Positions 24,801 to 32,500 of a stretch of DNA of 39,291 bases are shown here, piece after piece. Source of the DNA: a virus; IMG/VR virus record IMGVR_UViG_3300032286_001259, positions 1 to 39,291 of that record, one strand, 5' to 3'. Under the pieces are notes generated by a model. It saw only the letters and a list, made by a program, of their open reading frames with translations, was not told the DNA's origin and ran no database searches. Position 1 is the stretch's first letter. Every line of letters starts with the position of its first letter. The translations under genes were made by a program, and so were the position numbers.

Positions 24801-26188
24801 GAGCAAAAATTAATGCTGGTAAAATTGTTGACTTTATATTTGACAGCCCTGGTACTGGTTATACCACCATACCTACAGTTACCGTAACTAGAAATGGAAC
24901 AGAACCACTGCTAGACTTTCATCTTATTGCTGCTGCATTGTCTGAAAAAGTAGCCGGAAAAGTTATTGATCCAATTCTAGATGCAGCATTCACTAGTCGA
25001 GTCGGTAGCTTTCAACTTGGTGATTTAAACAATACTGGTGTAATAACTGCACTAGATGCAGCATTGGCACTGAGCTATAGTAATAACCAACTATTTGACA
25101 ATGCTTTTGATCTTGCTAGAGTTTCGGCAAAAATGGCCGGCATTTATAATTACTTGATCACACATAATGGCAAGATTGGATTGGCTGGTAATGCGGTGTT
25201 AAAAGCAAAAATCACCAATAGTACAACTAGAAACTTTTATATCCAATTATTGTTTGATCGTGTTTGGTATCAAGCCACCAATGGCGACCCTGGCTTTGAT
25301 GTAAACTTGTTTGACGATGACAATTTTGACGATGGTGACCCTGCGTTTAATTATCAAACAGCATTGGATCGAGTACGCCAATACTATACTGGGCGACCTG
25401 GGCAACCCGGGATTGATTATGGACAATTGTTCAATGGCGTAGATTTCCCAGGTTATAATCTACGCAGTATTGACTTTAGTGTGGCTGGCGGGTATGATGG
25501 AACAGAATACGACATGTCTAGTCCAGCAATAGGTTACGACGAGCAAGTTACTGCGACCGATCTTACTGAAATGACGGTTTACAGCACGTACAGGGATTTG
25601 CTATTAGGGACGCGAGCAGAAGATATAATATTTGATGGTGGCAAATTTATTGATGTCGCGCATAGCCATGCCCCTGAGGAATTGGTGCCAGGAATTGTAT
25701 TTGATACCTTGGAAATTCGTGTGTTTCACAAATTCGCTGATTCCTCAGTACCCAATGTAGCTTTTAGAATGTTTAAAAATCTATTAGATCAATACACTTA
25801 CTACCGTATGGCAGCGTCAAATGCAACCGCTCTAACTCAGCCTTTGTTGATCACAGACACTGTAATCTCAGTGGTATCAGCTGCTGCATTAGATGCCCCC
25901 TCGCCCAATTCAGCCAAGCCTGGAATCGTATTCATCAATGGCGAACGCATTACTTATTTTGAACGAGATTTAGTCAATAATCAACTAGGGCGTATTCGAC
26001 GTGGAACTGCCGGCACCGGTACACCCCAAGTGCATACAGTAGGATCAGCAGTGGTTGGGGCAGGGTCTTCTCAATATATCAATGATGCCCATAACAATGT
26101 TTGGTACGACCTCGCTGTTGGACTTGAAAAATCTACATCTGAGACTGCATTGTTCTTAAAAGACCAAGCACCGGTAGCAGCAACTTGA
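18848..26188 (+). CDS. Giant (2446 aa) virion structural protein with FG-GAP-type propeller and dockerin-like loop
   Basis: Longest gene in the window. The N terminus (1-~330) has YLNWVADHLRKNL, ILIPDDDYDIFLDKSQPV and VVDFLISYQRYLEFQG, and residues ~490-510 have EDWAFRVGEYGG. I recall these patterns from very large structural proteins of marine T4-like phages. Seven FG-x-S/A...VGAP...-type repeats begin at residues 823, 872, 923, 1038, 1102, 1246 and 1334, as in integrin-like beta-propellers. Near 1878 is FLNEAKPYHTKIREYRP. Residues ~1960-2015 hold GSGY/GTGYTTIP beta repeats. A dockerin-like calcium loop is at 2059-2070. A terminal module near 2358 has GIVFINGERITYFERD. Likely a peripheral baseplate or fibre-attachment protein; the exact role is unknown. 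It starts behind a late promoter. Confidence 0.65.
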   Translation: MPLNSFRKSQVVINGTTDSSGNVVRGAGYLNWVADHLRKNLRAATDIAQDLSRSDIKLTYSLGGYSSKNYLTILGEQSSPTATINGILIPDDDYDIFLDKSQPVAQIVYSAVVVRKTNLGYSVSGYDTARPYFTIIPSQATNNSYSISIDGVAATIFNDYENFSVDMPYESEFSSVQQVVDFLISYQRYLEFQGILFNDTSASLKDTMDFALSAREFITWHLQGWKENSLIVLSPLADMLKVNLPFGTPDQIQNSKLKSCVLDQNYNVINVKDLDVNRYGNFASIYSKSSTTIGLVVLDIISYQHQLIFKNRTQFNDIIYQPELGNRQSRLKINGTITDNWTGTLDAPGFVINLNTVAKWIEDQNYLVGDIVEYKTFYYVALESNSATTFNSRYWQQVDYSQVNQTLLPNLTNLAAAGRDYYNFDNTNLNETIDNHARGLIGYRQRQYFNELGLDNVTQTKFYQGFIKNKGTLPAVTALQYVSFGKLTNTVKIYEDWAFRVGEYGGINSSKSIEINLQEQYFSINPGVAVIANRLGESELGSQLVTVQGLYKKPDGIEFVKAAELRKQTIEAGTITAPDDQTIDLGTIAAPSVRSVDFGVFAQIDGQIFDNNVLARDNLLYREDVILTAGYVDQSDVNATVFDIQDLAADTLLPDIYPGYTIWCALDYTRDWNVFRVTETGLTFKEFNNLLDQQLMIEFNSIHELVIGDVVAVKNFSTVLDGFYRVTAVPAIDTIVVIATKSLQGFSTVVGDDTGLFFKLISLRFNNIEDSVRFTPQDSWRENEKIWIDNYGEPGKWAVLEKHSTWATTSNSIYSIDEPLTGFGLSTAVDFDGNYVVTGTNSNKVLIYTKDSLGAYSKLQTLSPQYVGRGNFGTRVTYIGSLLVVSDPGFNKTGAVIVYQKNAAGRFEAIQFISPVLSGDPKFGFSAALSNNFLVVGAPGANTIYIYKKETQTKLILSVPLPRSTKVTLPTAINSRDSIIILSDLGDIVSPRTYTISGSDIIFNTVPSTAFSVYQPTEFYKQFQIINDITISGLDDFFGYSLEINEAEDKIYVGAPYADVYDNNLQQFVDNSGRVIMYGLYNDSFQFVEQIEPVVPQLNGEFGASIKAAKNDSALFVGAPGVSFTTSYNSGQVYRFVNLGQTTGAVTSVEFNGSVVGYGSIVINGVVVTVTGNLGNIKSQIDSANIPYINTSINSQILTIKSSSIVDFDKLSVLPGAGTAFQQLGFKFVIEAQVIPNPINRNLSRFGGTIALSENNNQLFVASPRATSILRTIFDNETCYFDSKATVFQDQTTDSGSVCVFEFIKPVNFTNSNLGSYIFGQQLEATTVSGGDLFGSSLAVAKTTIFVGAPGDDIQSSIDNRGRILQFKNPGIDSLWAQIKTKQLLVDTDKISRVFLYNKKNNTIVTPLDIVDPVKGHILGTARQYLDYVESQDPADYNRSSGIDVAGVSRINNYNYWSDQYVGRYWLDTSHIRFVDYEQQDLIYRKSNWNRLFPGSEVRVYQWVESDVLPAEYSNYYSGTPKYVDDESYSIVYTVDKNTNAIQTRFYFWVRALNTKPDFKELSTTVIEEYISNPKSAVIPYIAFYSPSAFGLYNSDSYIDADNTILHIGYDLSSNENVIHSEFQLVQENSSTSALPQRVLKKLVDSLSGINLIGDTVPDPLLPVSQRYGLGIRPRQTMVIDRLAALEVFVKTANEILMYLPTASRIIGTDFFYKDTTHDATKFWRKSDRIVEGFDSNTPIQHSVSKFADIKKINYAVGTVIKVTNDGEPYTIIKITASGFDILAQENGTITLLPTIYQTANPNRAIRKVLESVFYQLFIEDYAVHANKLFFALTRYLLREQKSLDWVFKTSFITVDHVVTQFEQWPNYQPDNTTYLTDFLNEAKPYHTKIREYRPQYNGITVGQIGASDFDLPSYYDFERSNFHTPSGESADDADLWRSREYYQDWYNNYKLGVTALSIADAGSGYLTPPLITVSGGGGSGARVRAKINAGKIVDFIFDSPGTGYTTIPTVTVTRNGTEPLLDFHLIAAALSEKVAGKVIDPILDAAFTSRVGSFQLGDLNNTGVITALDAALALSYSNNQLFDNAFDLARVSAKMAGIYNYLITHNGKIGLAGNAVLKAKITNSTTRNFYIQLLFDRVWYQATNGDPGFDVNLFDDDNFDDGDPAFNYQTALDRVRQYYTGRPGQPGIDYGQLFNGVDFPGYNLRSIDFSVAGGYDGTEYDMSSPAIGYDEQVTATDLTEMTVYSTYRDLLLGTRAEDIIFDGGKFIDVAHSHAPEELVPGIVFDTLEIRVFHKFADSSVPNVAFRMFKNLLDQYTYYRMAASNATALTQPLLITDTVISVVSAAALDAPSPNSAKPGIVFINGERITYFERDLVNNQLGRIRRGTAGTGTPQVHTVGSAVVGAGSSQYINDAHNNVWYDLAVGLEKSTSETALFLKDQAPVAAT

Positions 26189-26194
26189 TAAATA
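26187..26194 (+). promoter_or_regulatory. Possible late promoter box overlapping the end of the 2446-residue gene
   Basis: GATAAATA overlaps the preceding stop codon. The next ATG lies only 5 bases beyond the box, so a transcript from here would start at or after that ATG. It may therefore be chance, or drive the fibre genes downstream. Confidence 0.3.
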
Positions 26195-26199
26195 TTCCT

Positions 26200-26829
26200 A
26201 TGAATCATAAACAAAACCCACAAATTGACCACAGCGGAATCTGGACTGAGGGGCATATCAAAATTTTTGATCCCACTACCCAGGAAGTGTATGTAGATAA
26301 ACGCAATGCTATTCATTTTGAGAATTTCAGTGAAGCATTGGCTATGTCTTTGGCTAATAAAGATACAGGATTCATCCATGAACTGCATCTAGGTAATGGT
26401 GGTACTAGTGTGGATCCCACTGGAGTTATTACTTATTTGCCTCCTAACACCAACGGATCTACAACTGACTTATACAATAGTACCTATTACAAAGTGGTTG
26501 ATGCTAATAGTACGTTTAATTCAGACACAACTAAAAATAACATGACTGTACGACATATCCCTGGGAAATATTACTCTGACATACTTGTAACCACTACTTT
26601 AGAGTACGGGGAGCCCAGTGATCAGTTAGTGTTTGACAATTCAGCTAATTTAGACAATGTTTATGTATTTGATGAATTAGGATTAAAATCCTGGGGCGGG
26701 TCTGTTAATGCAGGTAAACTGTTAACTCATGTAATTTTTCATCCAGTGCAAAAAAGTCTTAATCGATTAATTCAAATTGATTATACTATAAGAATTCAAT
26801 CCTTAACTAATCTTACTAGCCAACTATGA
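26200..26829 (+). CDS. Conserved small virion structural protein
   Basis: 209 residues from the ATG at 26200. A TTG at 26185 would add five residues (MINIP) and overlap the previous stop; the ATG is preferred because it leaves an 11-base gap. Visible blocks are GHIKIFDPTTQEVYVDKRNA, then LHLGNGGTSVDPTGVITYLP and IPGKYYSDILVTTTLEYGEP. I recall similar proteins annotated as structural in marine T4-like phages but cannot give a T4 name. No membrane segment or signal is seen. It lies between the giant protein and the fibre genes, so it may be a fibre adaptor. The stop overlaps the next ATG (ATGA). Confidence 0.6.
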   Translation: MNHKQNPQIDHSGIWTEGHIKIFDPTTQEVYVDKRNAIHFENFSEALAMSLANKDTGFIHELHLGNGGTSVDPTGVITYLPPNTNGSTTDLYNSTYYKVVDANSTFNSDTTKNNMTVRHIPGKYYSDILVTTTLEYGEPSDQLVFDNSANLDNVYVFDELGLKSWGGSVNAGKLLTHVIFHPVQKSLNRLIQIDYTIRIQSLTNLTSQL

Positions 26830-27890
26830 GCTATATTCTTGATAAAACCAATAATAATAGTCCTAAGATCACGGTCGCCGATGGAACTTTTGACAATACT
26901 TCTACTTCGCTGACTCTGGTAGGTCGAGCGTTTCTGGGATGGGGAGAAGCATTTAATGAAAATTTTCTTGCTCTTTTAGAAAATTTTAATGATGAAAAAC
27001 CTCCTCGCAGTCCTATAACTGGTCAATTATGGTACGACAGTGCTGCTGGAAAAATGAAAGTTTACAATGGCGCAGTGTTTGCGGCGTTGGCTGTGTTTCC
27101 GCCCACAAGCGAAGGGTATTTGTATGACAATGGGTCGGGTGTTACCCAATGGGTGTCGGCTAGTCAATTAAGCAGTAATCTTAATAAAAGTCTTTTCCCA
27201 ACAGTTGACCCTAGTTCGCCTACCTATAACAAAACTGGGTATCTAATAAAAAATCCCGATGGTAGTTATTCTTGGGTTACTGGCGACACTTTAATCAACG
27301 GTATTTTACCGCCTAACACAACAACCAACAGCGGCGGGGGCACAGGAACTGGTGTACTGACAAAAAACCCTGATGGAAGTTATACCTGGGTAAATTTAAA
27401 TTCTCTTGCCAAAAAAACTGACTTAGACAATGCAGTAAAGTATCTAGTTCCTGCAGGTGCAATTATCATGTGGTCTGGCACGGTCCTAAATATCCCCACA
27501 GGTTGGGTGCTGTGTGACGGAACCAACAATACACCTGATCTGCGTGATCGATTTATTATAGGTGCCGGTACTACCATAGGTAACACTTATGCAGTAGGTA
27601 ACAAAGGTGGATCAGCTGATGCGGTATTGATTGATCATACACACGCCTTAACTGATCCCGGACACAAGCATATAAGTCCATATAGCGAAATTGGCGTTGG
27701 GCCATATGGCAATGCGCCCGGTCTTACTGGGCGTCTTGGATCAGGCAAGTCAGATACTGATAATAATGCATATTATACCAGTACATCTACAACCGATATC
27801 ACTATCAGTTCCGCAGGTAGTGGAACTGGTGCGGGTGCAAACTTGCCACCTTATTATGCCCTAGCATTTATTATGAAAACTATTAATTAG
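26826..27890 (+). CDS. Tail-collar-domain fibre protein
   Basis: 354 residues. The N-terminal ~85 residues are a module shared with the next two genes: YILDKTNNNSP, then FLGWGEAFNENFLALLENF and a PITGQLWYDS end. A linker follows with three copies of a short motif of the type YL-K-N-PDGSY-WV. Residues ~208-250 are the phage tail-collar domain (AGAIIMWSGTVLNIPTGWVL, then CDGTNNTPDLRDRFIIGAG). It is followed by a His-rich DHTHALTDPGHKH segment and a GAGANLPPYYALAFIMK end, the classical arrangement of short-tail-fibre/collar proteins. It probably attaches by the N-terminal module and binds a receptor at the C terminus. No Shine-Dalgarno is obvious; start coupled to the preceding stop. Confidence 0.78.
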   Translation: MSYILDKTNNNSPKITVADGTFDNTSTSLTLVGRAFLGWGEAFNENFLALLENFNDEKPPRSPITGQLWYDSAAGKMKVYNGAVFAALAVFPPTSEGYLYDNGSGVTQWVSASQLSSNLNKSLFPTVDPSSPTYNKTGYLIKNPDGSYSWVTGDTLINGILPPNTTTNSGGGTGTGVLTKNPDGSYTWVNLNSLAKKTDLDNAVKYLVPAGAIIMWSGTVLNIPTGWVLCDGTNNTPDLRDRFIIGAGTTIGNTYAVGNKGGSADAVLIDHTHALTDPGHKHISPYSEIGVGPYGNAPGLTGRLGSGKSDTDNNAYYTSTSTTDITISSAGSGTGAGANLPPYYALAFIMKTIN

Positions 27891-27901
27891 TAAACCCAAA
27901 C

Positions 27902-29515
27902 ATGGCCTATATTCTTAACAAAACTGACGGAACGCCTTTAGTAACAATCCCTAACAAGTCTACGACTGGCACGGATTATTCGGTAACGTTTATTGGTAAA
28001 AACTACTTATCTTACGGCGAAGCTCTTAATGAAAGTTTATTACATTTGTTGGAAAATTCGGCTAGCAGCAGTGCCGCACGGCCAGTAAATCCAATAATTG
28101 GGCAAACCTGGTATAACAAATCTGACAAAACCTTGTATGTGTGTTATCAAGAACGTTCGGGGGCAACAGCAGCACAGTTTCAAGCCTTGGCCAAGTCTAA
28201 TACTGGTTTTGGAACTCCCGCTAATCCCACAGTAGGGGATCTTTGGTACGATCCAACTGCATCCAGCGGTGCAGCATCAGGTGCTCTGAAAATTTATGTT
28301 GGCCCGCCTCGAGGGTGGATCACAGTTGGCCCGCAAGTTCAATCCGACTGGGCACAAAGTGATATAAACCAAGTAGATTACATTAAAAATCGTCCAGTGG
28401 TTTTTGCCCCTGCGTTAAAAGTTTTTTATGGAAACAATGAATTAACAAAGCAGACAACACAAATTATAAACTTTACCGGCTCTGGGGTAACAGCTAATTT
28501 GGTTAATGGTACGACTAATAGTGTAGTAGTGAATATACCTGGGTCTGGAGCTGGCAGTTCATTAGTGTCAATTGGGGCAGCTCCGCCTCCAAATCCGGTT
28601 GCTGGGACATTATGGTATGAAAATGCTGACATCGGTCGTGGATTTATTTATGATGGGGTGCAATGGGTTGATTTTAGTCCAGCAATAGATGGTGGATCAG
28701 CGACTCCGGTACCAACGACACCAACTAATATTCCAATTGCGGCCAGCACTAGTTTTACACTAGCAACTACCGACGGTAGCACTAAAAGCATGGGTGTGGT
28801 GCTAACTCCTGGCACTTGGCAAATGATATTAGACACACGAATTGGTTCTACTACTAACTACAACGGTGCTTTTACAGCAACACAGTCTGCCACAGTGGGA
28901 TCAACTACAGTAGGTACCGAAGTACGTGTCTATAATGGGTCAAACGCAACGAAAGTAACGGGTACAGGGTTATTCGCAAATGTGGTAGCCGCAGTTGCAG
29001 CCGTTACGGCACAACAACTCAATAAAGACATTGTTAATTCAACCTCAGACATTGCTGTTGGCGAATTTACAATCTCGTCAGACACCGCGGTGGTTATGGC
29101 CATGCAGGCAGTGGTAGTCAGTGACCCAATTCTACAGCCCATTGGGTCTACGCTAACACTGTCAAAAATTGCCTCAACTGACGCACAAAAAATCTACAGC
29201 GGCACTGTTCCTACATTTACTGTGCCTGCTGCAGCAGGAATAGGTGTAGGGCAAACTTGGCAGAATGTTACTAATAATCGAGTGTCGGGTAGAGATTATA
29301 CAAATGATACAGGCAAACCTATCATGATTGCGTTGAGTTTTTATTTGCCGCACGATCGTGTCGCAACAGTGTATGCAGGATCAGTTCCTATGCTAGTTGC
29401 AAATAGTCCTGCTACCAATAATTGGATCAACTTAACTACTGTGGTTCCGAACAACACCACGTACAGGGTTACTGAAAATGGATGGTCTTCTGTTATTTGG
29501 ACAGAATTAAGGTAA
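27902..29515 (+). CDS. Tail fibre protein with shared N-terminal anchor
   Basis: 537 residues. The N-terminal module is paralogous to those of the genes before and after it (YILNKTDGTP, YLSYGEALNESLLHLLENS, NPIIGQTWYNK). The LWYD element recurs twice more, as PTVGDLWYDPT and NPVAGTLWYENA, suggesting internal module duplication. Near residue 160 is SDWAQSDINQVDYIKNRP, a short domain common in phage fibres. The C-terminal ~270 residues are Ser/Thr-rich beta, ending in a segment with GQTWQNVTNNRVSGRDYTND and a terminal WTELR, a common fibre tip. It is presumably a trimeric fibre; receptor unknown. Starts 11 bases after the collar gene. Confidence 0.68.
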   Translation: MAYILNKTDGTPLVTIPNKSTTGTDYSVTFIGKNYLSYGEALNESLLHLLENSASSSAARPVNPIIGQTWYNKSDKTLYVCYQERSGATAAQFQALAKSNTGFGTPANPTVGDLWYDPTASSGAASGALKIYVGPPRGWITVGPQVQSDWAQSDINQVDYIKNRPVVFAPALKVFYGNNELTKQTTQIINFTGSGVTANLVNGTTNSVVVNIPGSGAGSSLVSIGAAPPPNPVAGTLWYENADIGRGFIYDGVQWVDFSPAIDGGSATPVPTTPTNIPIAASTSFTLATTDGSTKSMGVVLTPGTWQMILDTRIGSTTNYNGAFTATQSATVGSTTVGTEVRVYNGSNATKVTGTGLFANVVAAVAAVTAQQLNKDIVNSTSDIAVGEFTISSDTAVVMAMQAVVVSDPILQPIGSTLTLSKIASTDAQKIYSGTVPTFTVPAAAGIGVGQTWQNVTNNRVSGRDYTNDTGKPIMIALSFYLPHDRVATVYAGSVPMLVANSPATNNWINLTTVVPNNTTYRVTENGWSSVIWTELR

Positions 29516-29554
29516 TAAAGAATATGGTGTTTTTAATGGCAAGGATCGCGTAAC

Positions 29555-32500
29555 ATGTCGTACAATATAAATCGAGCCGATGGTACTAATTTTTTAGTGC
29601 TAAATGACAATGTAGTCAATCGAGACTATTCGGTAACTTTCGTTGGCAAAATGGTACCTAATTACGGCCAAGTTGTCAATACCAATTTCTTAAGGCTGTT
29701 GGAAAATTCTGCAGCACCAGTTCGCCCACCAAGCCCCGTCCCTGGACAACTTTGGTACGATTCTGGTATACAAAAACTTAAATTCTATACCGGAACTGCC
29801 TTTCACACTCTTGACAGTATCCCGCCCAATACATTGGGCACCACTGCATATTTAACTAGCAATACTCTAGGTGATTACAACTGGGTCAATGCTAACACCC
29901 TTAAAAACAATCTTTTCCCAAGCTCGGCACTGGGTGGAGTGCCTGCTAATCAAATAAATTACAAAGGAAACTTAAACACTTCAGCCGATCTTCCCACATC
30001 GGGCGCTACGTTTGGTGACCTATATGTTACAAATGATGGGCACTCTTGGGTTTACAACAACTGTACGCCTCCCAGTGCTACTTGTGTTAACGGATTTCAG
30101 GATGTAGGCAGTCAAGTTGGTTATTTGAAAAAAAATGCTGATGGATCAACATCTTATGTGACTGCTGCTTCTTTGATCAGTGACATATTACCAGCAGGGA
30201 AAAATAATCAGATTCTGTTCAATCTCAACAAAGGTATAACTTCGTCGTCTAATTTTACATGGGACGGTACGCAGTTAATTGTGGCAGGTAAAATTTATAC
30301 CACCGATACTAATAACGGGGTCGCTCCGGGTGCAGCCGGCTCAAGAGATTTAAAAAAATACATTGACGATTTTGACTACAACAACGCAGATCCCAAAGCT
30401 GGTGTGCTGACCGAAAATCGAATTCCGTTGTATGCCGACTTTAAGTTTAGCATTGGCGGCTCGGGTCTAGGGGTGTTTGCTTTGTCACTTGAAAAAAATT
30501 ATCCAACAATGTTTTTTCACGCTGTTACAGCATCGGGTCTTGTTAGCGTGTTCAGGGCTTTTAAATTTAACGAACAAAGTATTTGGATTTTTGATCCTGA
30601 CCCAGTGCAAGTTAATTTTGCAACAGCGAGTGAGCGTGTTCGTGCGGTGTATAATATGGGTACACAATTTGCATATTTACAATTGGTTGATAAAACAACC
30701 GATGTGCAAACGCGCTTGGTCTTAGCTAAAACCAATAACAGCAGTAAGCCAGGATCGTGGTCATTTTACCTAGATGTGACTACATTTGTTACTAATAATG
30801 CTAATTTATTCTTATATATTAATCCTTACGGTGTGATTAATGGTACCATTAATGCTGTAACTGGCATTGATCCTGATGATAGACTTTTGACATTAGATCT
30901 AGCAGATCCAATGATATTGAAAGTCTACAGCATTCCATTTAGTGGCACAGCGGCCCCGGTATTTTTAAGACAGCAAACTTTAATGACTGGATCTGCTGAT
31001 GTAGCCAACACAGATTATTCTGGGCGACTTAGAGCCAATAGTAGTAACTATGTTACTTTGCCCTGGGGATATCAACCATTTGGTATGTGTTTTCCGTTTA
31101 CTTGGAATAAATTTACTGAACAGTTGATATTTGTTGGAGTAGGTTATAGATACTTGAGTGAAGCCAACGGATCAAGTTACTCGGCTGGATTTGGTGCTAC
31201 AGTATCGTGGAAAATTCCAAAAACTTGGCTGTTGTTGGGGACAGGTTTTCCTGTAAATTTAGTGCCAGTCAACACAAATTCAGGCAAGCGCTATAACTTG
31301 TTTGAAGATAGTACCTGGGATAGCGTTACTGGTGGCATGACAACTCGTTATTTCAATGCTGGATATGCTATAGGTATTGTCACTGACGAAAATTCAAAAT
31401 ATATTTCTTTAGGTTATACTTTACATTTTGGAGCAACAACATATCTTTACTACAGGAAATGGTCGGCAGATACAGTATACCCAGTTATTGGCGGGTCGAT
31501 TCCAGATCCAACGCTCTCAGAAGATGTTCGCATTATTGATGAATCTCCTTGGAGCAAAAATGCTTATGGTAGATCAGGATTTATTATTGGCAGTAATATA
31601 ACCTTATACTGCAGTAGTGCCAAATATGGATTACTTACTGTTAGTACTGATTTTTCCTCAGGACCCACAGCTCGTTATTTGTCTCAGTCGGGCACAAACA
31701 ATGCGCTTAAATTAAATACATTGGGATGGAGCACTGAATACGCACGAACAGCATTTACCTCAACGGTTCTAGCCAGTCCTGGATGGGCTGGTGACTTTAG
31801 TTTTTATCACACAGGGACAACTGTAAAAAGTGATGGCACACCGGTCTATTACATAGCTCGAGCTGGACGACGAGTTTTTACTGTTGGTGTAGCCGGTACA
31901 CCGTGGGATTATGGCGCTAGTAAAGCAACTCCACAATCAAGAACTTACACAGATGCTGGCATTTCAGTTCCAGCAATGCCTACTACCATTGGCGCTATAA
32001 CAAATATTGTTGCTGAACCAAGTTGTATTTGGGATGGCAACACTGTCAACCCAATATTTTGGCATGTTGTACGTGGCACAAATCCTGGGGTTCCTACAGG
32101 ACTGTCTGCAGGAGTTGGCACGCCGTTGTCAACTAATATGTTGTATGTAGCTAAGTGCATAAATGGAGTATGGAGTTCTATTTCGGGTCCATTTAATATT
32201 AGTAACATCAGTGCTGGTAATGTAGCTCGAGGAGACAACACCAACCAATGGACGCTACATAATGGTAGCCACTTGTTGACTCAAACAGGAATAATAATGC
32301 ATCCAGGGATAGATGTAAGAGTTCCCGGGGCCGCAAGTTTTTATTATTTGAGATTTGACACTAATACCAATACCACAGTTACTGAAGGCGCATCGCCGCT
32401 TTTCCCTGTGTCAACTGCTTTTGGGACCACATACGGATATGCTGGTGTTAGTTATGGATACAGCACTGTACTGGGTTATTATCAAATGTCCGGCTATGCA

